Assembly (NCBI GenBank): GCA_027579435.1
Contig: JANBPK010001270.1
Location: 1 to 38,078 of the forward strand
From: Candolleomyces eurysporus
Lineage: Eukaryota; Basidiomycota; Agaricomycetes; Agaricales; Psathyrellaceae
DNA: 38,078 nt
Reading direction: 5' to 3'
Positions within the stretch are counted from its first letter, which is position 1; each line of letters begins with the position of its first letter. Of this stretch, positions 32,599 through 38,078 are shown piece after piece. The notes under the pieces are model-generated. The model saw nothing but the letters and a program-made list of their open reading frames with translations. It had not been told where the DNA came from and made no database searches. The position numbers and the translations under genes were made by a program.

Positions 32599-32607
32599 CT
32601 CCCCCTT
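32599..32607 (-). other. copia-2 polypurine tract
   Basis: The minus strand reads AAGGGGGAG directly before the 3' LTR. Confidence 0.7.
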
Positions 32608-32622
32608 GACCTTGACAACCTC

Positions 32623-35600
32623 CTAATTCAACCTCAGTCCCATCCGCTCCCGCACTAACTTCATTTCCGGACCACCCAGTGCCTTGGTCAACCCATCGGC
32701 TGGTTGCTGAGTCCCGGGGATATGCAAAACATCGATAACACCATCATCCACCACATCCCGAAGCCAATAGAACCGAAGGTCAAGGTGCTTCATCCGTCCA
32801 CAGTGCTCCGGATTCTTGCTGACACTGATGGCGGACTGGTTATCCATCCGAAGGAGCGAGGGACCTTGAACAGGATAACCGAACTCGGACAGAATGTTGC
32901 GCATCCACAGGATCTCCTTCCCAGCCTCAACTGCAGCCATGTACTCCGCTTCGGTGCTCGACAGAGCAACAACCGTTTGGAGCTTGCTAGACCACCCAAT
33001 AGCTCCGCCACCCATGCAAGTGAGGTAAGCACCTGTAGAGCGTCCCGTATCAACACAGTCGCCATGGGACGCATCGCAGTAAGTGGTAAAAGCAAGGCCA
33101 TCCTCCCCCTTGGTGTAGGTAAGCTTGTAATCCTTTGTCCCCTGCAAGTATCGGAATAGATGCTTGACAGCGTGCCAATGCTGGGGACCGGGATTCTGGC
33201 TAAAGCGACCAAGGAAGCTCACAGCCTTTGCGATGTCAGGCCGAGTCATGGTGCACAGGTATTGGAGGGTGCCAATCGCACTGAGATATGGCACAGAGCG
33301 CATATACTCGACCTCCTCACCGTTCTGGGGACCCATGGACTTGGAGAGCTTGGTGCCAGGTACAAGCGGAGTGGTGACAGGGTTGCAGTCCTGCATACCG
33401 TAGCGCTCGAGCATGTCAATGATGTACTGGCGCTGGGAAAGGGAGATGGAATGATTGTCCCGGTCTTGGGAGATCTCGACACCAAGTAGGAACTTGGTCT
33501 CACCCAGATCGCGCAATTTGAAGTGCTTTGAGAGCTCCTCTACAGCGCGATCAATAAGGGCCGGGTCCTTACAGGCGAGGGTGATGTCGTCAATATAGAC
33601 AGGAACAGTCATTCGGAGCTCCCCCTTGACGTAAAGGTAGATTGAGCGATCGGATTCAAGCCTCTGGTACCCCAATTCGGTGAGAACAGAGTGTAACTTC
33701 TTGTTCCACTGCCTAGCGGCCTGCTTGAGACCATAGAGCGACTTCCTCAGCCTGCAGACCTTGTTGGGACCGCCCTCGTGGAATCCTTCGGGTTGCAGCA
33801 TGTAGATCTCCTCCTCCAAGTCGCCATTGGTGAAAGCGTTCGAAATATCGACAGAACGGAGGTGATGTCCCTGCATGCCCGCAAGCGCGAGCACAAGTCG
33901 CATTGCAGGGGGACGAGGAGTAGGTGAGTAAAGGTCCGTGTAATCGATCCCGGGGCGCTGCGAGCAGCCTTTCGCAACAATGCGACCCTTGTAGCGCTCG
34001 ATGGATCCGTCCGCATTGCGCTTGACCTTGAAAACCCAACCAGATCCAATAGCCTTCTTCCCGGGTGGAAGGTCAACAATCTCCCAAGTGCCATTGGCAA
34101 CAAGGGTGTTGACCTCGTCAACTGCAGCCTCCTGCCAGCGGTGAGCATCCGGGCAAGCCATGGCCTGCTTGAAGGTGCGAGGGTCAGCGCCAGCTGCAAT
34201 CCCGCAAAGTGTACCTCTTGGAACCCGTCCTCCTCATCGCTATCAGACAGATGAGGAGTAGGATCCCTCGGCTGCCAGATGTTGTCCTGAATCTCCTGGC
34301 GCTCGGGTGCTGGCTCAGGCTCTGGAGTCGCAGTCTTCACCTTCCACCACTCACCCGGCGGGCGAATGTCGCGCCTAGGACGCCTAACAGCGAGCGGAGG
34401 CGTTGCGGGAGCAGCAGGAGGAGCAGGAGGTGGTGGACTTGGCGGAGGATCATCAAGTTGAGCCGGAGCAGCTGGAGGTGGAGTTGCGGGTGCGAGCTGA
34501 GCCTGAGGCAGAGCTGGAGGTCGAATGGAAGGGGAAGCGATATCGGCGTCAGGATTCGGAATGGGAAACAAAGGAATCGATGGCAGAGTGGAAGGAGAGC
34601 CGGGGAGATGAAAGGGAGATGGAGAGGTGGAAAGGCCAGGAAACACTCGTTCATCAAACTCAGCACGTTCTGAGATAATGAACTTCCTCGTTTCAGCATT
34701 GAAGAACAGCCAGGCCTTGTACTCTGCAGGATAACCAACAAAGACACACTTTTGCATATGCGATTCCAACTTCTTCCGCTTGTCAGGTTGCACAAACACA
34801 TATGCTCGACAGCCAAAGACTCGGAAGCGGCTCAGATCGGGCTTCTGACTATACCATGCCTCGTAGGGAGTCTTCCCAGGGAGTGACGAGGTAGGCAGGC
34901 AGTTCCAGACCTTCACCTGAGCAGCAAGACAACGACCCCAGAAGTGCATAGGCAACTTAGACTGGGCCAGCATAGCTGTAATGTCATTGTTCATCGTCCT
35001 ATTGGCTCGCTCTGCGTCACCGTTCTGCTGTGGGCGATTGCGTGTTGTATGACGCCGTACAATGCCATTAGAGTCACAGAATGTGTTGAACTCGTCAGAC
35101 ATGTACTCGCCACCCTTGTCATCGTGCAACGCCTTGATCGACCTGCCCAGCTGGTTCTCAGCAAGTGCTTTGAACGATTTGAAAGCAGCAAAGACTCCAC
35201 TCTTCCTCTTGAGCAGCATGACTACTCGGAAGCGAGTGTGGTCGTCAATGAACGTGACCCAATAGCGGTAACCCTCTGGAGTCGACACGGACATAGGGCC
35301 AGAGACGTCGGAGTGAATGAGATCGAGAGGAGCGGCAGCCCGATGGCCGGTAGAAGGGAAGGGAGCAGAATGCATCTTACCTGCGAGACATGGCTCGCGG
35401 ATCAGATCGCGCTTCGTAGACGACGAGAGAGTGATGCCAGTCGCCATTTCGGCGGAAACGAGCTTCTGGATGTCTGCCGTGTTGTGGTGACAAAGGCGTT
35501 CATGCCAGAGCTGCAAGTCGAGTGGGCGAGTTGAGACAAGGTGAGCGGATTCCGGAGCAGGGAGAGTGGTGGCGTCAATGTAAGCAGCGTTGGAAGTGGT

Positions 35601-36845
35601 GATCTGAGCCCGGAAACGGAGTTTCTCGTCGCGCATAAAGTGCATAAAGGTGGAATCAATGATGATTTTGAAACCGGAGCAGCGAGTGAGGTACAGGCAA
35701 GATAAAAGGTTACTACGGAGCTGTGGTACGTGCAAAACTCGTCCCATCTCGATCGACTGAGTCCTCTTGCCATCTATCACTGGGTCAAAGACCACAGAGC
35801 CAATCCCGACAGAAAAGATCACACTCCCATCAGCCAGCTCCACTGGAGTACGGTACGGTCGATAACCTCGTATCCAGTGTCGATGTGCAGTCATATGAGA
35901 AGTGCAGCCTGAGTCTGCATTCCACCGGAAGTCAGCATGGGACTGGACAAAGGCAGAGGGATCCACAGGATCCGAGACAGAGGTACTTGCATTTCCAGCA
36001 AACTCCTTTTCACCAGAGGGCGCACTCGGAGTGGTAGAGGCGTCCTGGGCTTGCTTGGCCTGCTGCTGAGACTTCTTGCGACGACCTGAGGCCCGAGAGG
36101 CAGCATCCTCCTGCGCTCGCTTCTGAGCGTTACCGTATGCGTAGCACGTCACGATCGCATGGCCCGAGCGACCGCAGAAGTCACACTTCAGCGGAGCAAC
36201 CGAGACGGCCATAGCAGCGGCACTGGACGAGATGTCAGCCGCACGACGACGGCGCTGGATCTCCTCGGTGATGAACGCTTCCTGGACGGTCTTCTTGTCG
36301 AGCTTATCGAGAAGCAGCAGTGAAGAGACAAAGGTGTTGTACTCTTCGGGCAGCGCTCGGATCAGCACCATAGATGCTAACTCCTTGTCCAACTGGTCAA
36401 GGGAGAACGACGTGGGTCGGAGATCCTGAATCAGCTTCACAGCGTCATCAACTCGATTTATAAGGCTCTGGAGGGTCTCGTCATCCTGCTTCCGAATGGA
36501 AAACAGGTCGTCGTAGGCATTGAAGCGGCTTCCGGCCTTCTTCTGGAGGTAGGTGCTATGCAGGGTGGTCCACATCGTGACCGGGTCGTCCCTGCACGAG
36601 CTGACAAGGGCCTTTTGGTCGGACTCGAGCATGAGCCAGAGCCAACCGGCGGCCTTATCGCTCTTCGCATCCCACTCATCCTGAGATTTACCATCGGACT
36701 CGACACCCTCAAGCGCAGGGCGCTTGCTAGTGCCGCTGACGAGGCGCCAGAGGCCCTGGGACTTGAGCCAGGCCTCCATATCGCCAGCCCAGGTCGCATA
36801 GTTCGACCCATTGAGCTTCGAGAATGACGGCGAGGAAGACGACAT
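32623..36845 (-). pseudogene. copia-2 gag-pol polyprotein with one frameshift
   Basis: The ATG at 36845 (MSSSSPSFSKLNGSNYATW, the usual copia gag opening) leads through gag, zinc knuckle CDFCGRSGHAIVTC, protease DSGCTSHM, pre-integrase region, and integrase with HSDVSGP, HDDKGGEYMSDEF and NGDAERANRT as the D-D-E core. A Pro-rich linker follows. At the CCC run 34201-34203 the frame slips by one base: one more C on plus would join VHFAG to AAGADPRTFKQA. RT (GSGWVFKVKRNADGS, VDISNAFTNGDL, VYIDDITLA) and RNase H (YCDASHGD, ALSSTEAEYMA, DNQSAI) then run to the TAG at 32623. The integrase zinc finger reads REPC where copy B has CEPC. Corrected length would be 1,407 residues. Confidence 0.92.
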
Positions 36846-36971
36846 GAGAACACGGGAGTGGAGGAGTATGTAGGGTAGGGGAGCGACGTCGGAGAGGCGA
36901 AACAACGAAGGGAATGGTACGGTAGGTGAAGGAGGAAGCGGCAGATGATGCGGAGCGCTCTAGAACGCTCT

Positions 36972-37050
36972 GAGCGGAATCGGGCGGAACCGAGCAGAAT
37001 CGGGCGGAATCGAGCGGAATCGAGCGGAATCGGGCGGAATCGAGCGGAAT
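36972..37050 (-). repeat. 10 bp minisatellite in the copia-2 leader
   Basis: Eight units of GAGCGGAATC / GGGCGGAATC with single-base variants, in the transcribed leader between primer site and gag. Copy B lacks this array: its leader passes from ATTATTCCGCC to TGTTTCGCC. Confidence 0.85.
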
Positions 37051-37497
37051 GATGCGAGAACGGGAAAGCGCGGGATGATGAAAGTAAGGGAAAACGCGGA
37101 AGGCCTTCCGGGGATGATCCGGGTGAAAGCGGAGAAGCGTCGGAGTGAAAGGGAGCGCTCAACAGNGAAAACGACGACGAGCGCGCNCAGGGGATGGAAA
37201 ATCGAAGAGTGAAACGCACGATATCGCGACGCTGAGCGCACGCTAGACCTCCTCCTCACGAGATACAATGGATGCCAGGCCAAACAGGCGGTGGGCGCAG
37301 GCGTGAAAGAAACGGTGCCGTAGGCGCGGGCGTACGCGGAAAACGACGGGCGCGCTGGAAAGCGATGAACGGAGCGTTCGAAAAGATGGGCGATTTGCGA
37401 GGGAACCAGTCGGCGGGTTCGCGTGAATCGCGGTGAGGGCTTAGCGGGCGCGGTGTAGACGAGAGCAGCGAAAACGAGACGTCGGAAACCGTTAAAA

Positions 37498-37512
37498 CGC
37501 GGGGCTCATAAC
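37498..37512 (-). other. copia-2 primer-binding site
   Basis: The minus strand reads GTTATGAGCCCCGCG right after the 5' LTR. It matches the initiator tRNA-Met anticodon arm like copy B and copia-1, with one change (CCCC for CCCT). Confidence 0.7.
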
Positions 37513-37513
37513 T

Positions 37514-37885
37514 TGTTTGAACAGCAAGGCAGTCAACTGGAGTCCGACAGTCAGGGAACTGATCTGGGGGACTCCAGGACGATACAGGGCTATATATATA
37601 ACCTAAAACAATAATCACATGGACCGGAATAATGGAAAACCGGAATATCGGAAGGAAATGGCTAAAACCTCGGAGTAACTAAGTGGAAGCAATTGAGAAC
37701 ATGTTCTGGGCATGGGAGCAATTGCCGAGAACATGGAAAAGAGTCCGGAATGATAAGAAGTCAAAGATGAGATAAAACCAAAGATAAGGGAATAGAGAGA
37801 CCGATAAGATGAGGCAAGAGACAAGATAAGGAAAACAAGAAAAGCGAAATAAGAGGTGAGTCAAACTGGTCACATACTTTCAACA
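37514..37885 (-). repeat. copia-2 5' LTR
   Basis: 372 bp, nearly identical to 32224-32598. It should carry the promoter; TATATATATA lies near 37593-37602. In coding direction it directly follows the sequence of copy C. Confidence 0.93.
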
Positions 37886-38078
37886 TAGCTGGAGGTCGAG
37901 TGGGCGTGTGGTGATTGCGCAAGCAGCCTCAGAGGCAGGTAGAGTCGTCCCATCGATGTAGGCGGCGTTGTTGGGCGTGATTCGAGCTCGGAACAGAGTG
38001 ACTGAGTTGCGCATGAAGTGCATGAAGACAGAATCAACATGGAATTCGAAACCACAACACCGGGGGTAAGGTTTTTTT
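37886..38078 (-). pseudogene. fragment of a third copia copy (C), gag-pre-integrase region
   Basis: Minus frame: CCGFEFHVDSVFMHFMRNS, LFRARITPNNAAYIDGT, ITTRPLDLQL. This corresponds to copia-2's CSGFKIIIDSTFMHFMRDE .. RPLDLQLWH but is clearly diverged, so it is a different subfamily. It stops exactly where the copia-2 LTR starts, just before the expected LWHERLCHH, and continues past the window edge. Confidence 0.85.

Larger units (their letters stand above)
32224..37885 (-). mobile_element. Ty1/copia retrotransposon copia-2, nearly intact
   Basis: A 5.7 kb minus-strand element with LTRs at 32224-32598 and 37514-37885, a primer site inside the right LTR, a 668 bp leader, one gag-pol frame and a polypurine tract before the left LTR. 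The LTRs differ by about four substitutions and one 3 bp indel, so the copy is young. Flanks do not carry a target duplication: GCATA on the left (copy B) against TAGCT on the right (copy C). Gag-pol has one single-base frameshift and one loss of an integrase zinc ligand; otherwise all domains are present. Confidence 0.93.

Noticed and set aside
34195..34210. Copia-2 frame change as programmed frameshifting
   Set aside because: It lies between integrase and RT rather than at gag/pol, and no slippery heptamer or following structure is evident. A one-base error or mutation is simpler.
36972..37050. CRISPR-like array
   Set aside because: The 10 bp units are head to tail with no spacers, inside a eukaryotic retrotransposon leader.

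Overview
The window looks like nuclear DNA of a basidiomycete fungus, most likely an agaricomycete. Three things suggest this: GC-rich genes with 49-61 bp GT..AG introns, two kinds of Ty1/copia retrotransposon carrying a PBS that matches initiator-tRNA(Met) anticodon-stem sequence, and decayed transposase reading frames of types I associate with agaricomycetes. No species is claimed. I saw no rRNA, convincing tRNA or CRISPR array, but tRNAs were not searched exhaustively.

Layout. Positions 1-4848 are an ordinary genic edge: the 3' end of a conserved basidiomycete gene (1-534) and a complete four-exon gene for a long, acidic, mostly disordered protein (880-4848). From about 4850 to 29000 the DNA is AT-rich and gene-poor and reads as a transposon graveyard. 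It holds a Ty3/gypsy integrase scrap (5130-5397), pieces of agaricomycete transposon-type proteins (6098-7193), a 1.3 kb repeat present in inverted orientation at 8599-9900 and 21106-22433, a Tnp2/CACTA-like transposase relic (about 22684-25137), a bZIP-like gene fragment (27662-28363) and a possible hAT scrap (28525-28755).

Into this graveyard a complete copia element (copia-1, 10437-17485, minus strand) has inserted, with near-identical LTRs and a GGGTC target duplication. Its single gag-pol frame carries four in-frame stops. It is also split between gag and pol by a 563 bp solo LTR of another family, which has its own GGAAG duplication.

From 29015 to the end lies a copia cluster of a second family. 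A decayed plus-strand copy (B, 29015-32223) has a solo LTR in its leader (TCAGT duplication). An almost intact minus-strand copy follows (copia-2, 32224-37885). A scrap of a third, divergent copy (C, 37886-38078) runs off the end. Copia-2 has no matching target duplication: its left flank is copy B and its right flank is copy C in the opposite orientation. This points to recombination between elements, or to an assembly join.

Nine N symbols occur, all in or beside homopolymer or low-complexity sequence. Removing the one at 4478 restores the reading frame of the 1,268-residue protein. I found no undescribed defence or metabolic system. The unusual content is the nested retrotransposon history, the repeat pair, the half-tRNA-type primer sites and the ACGT-rich solo LTR.
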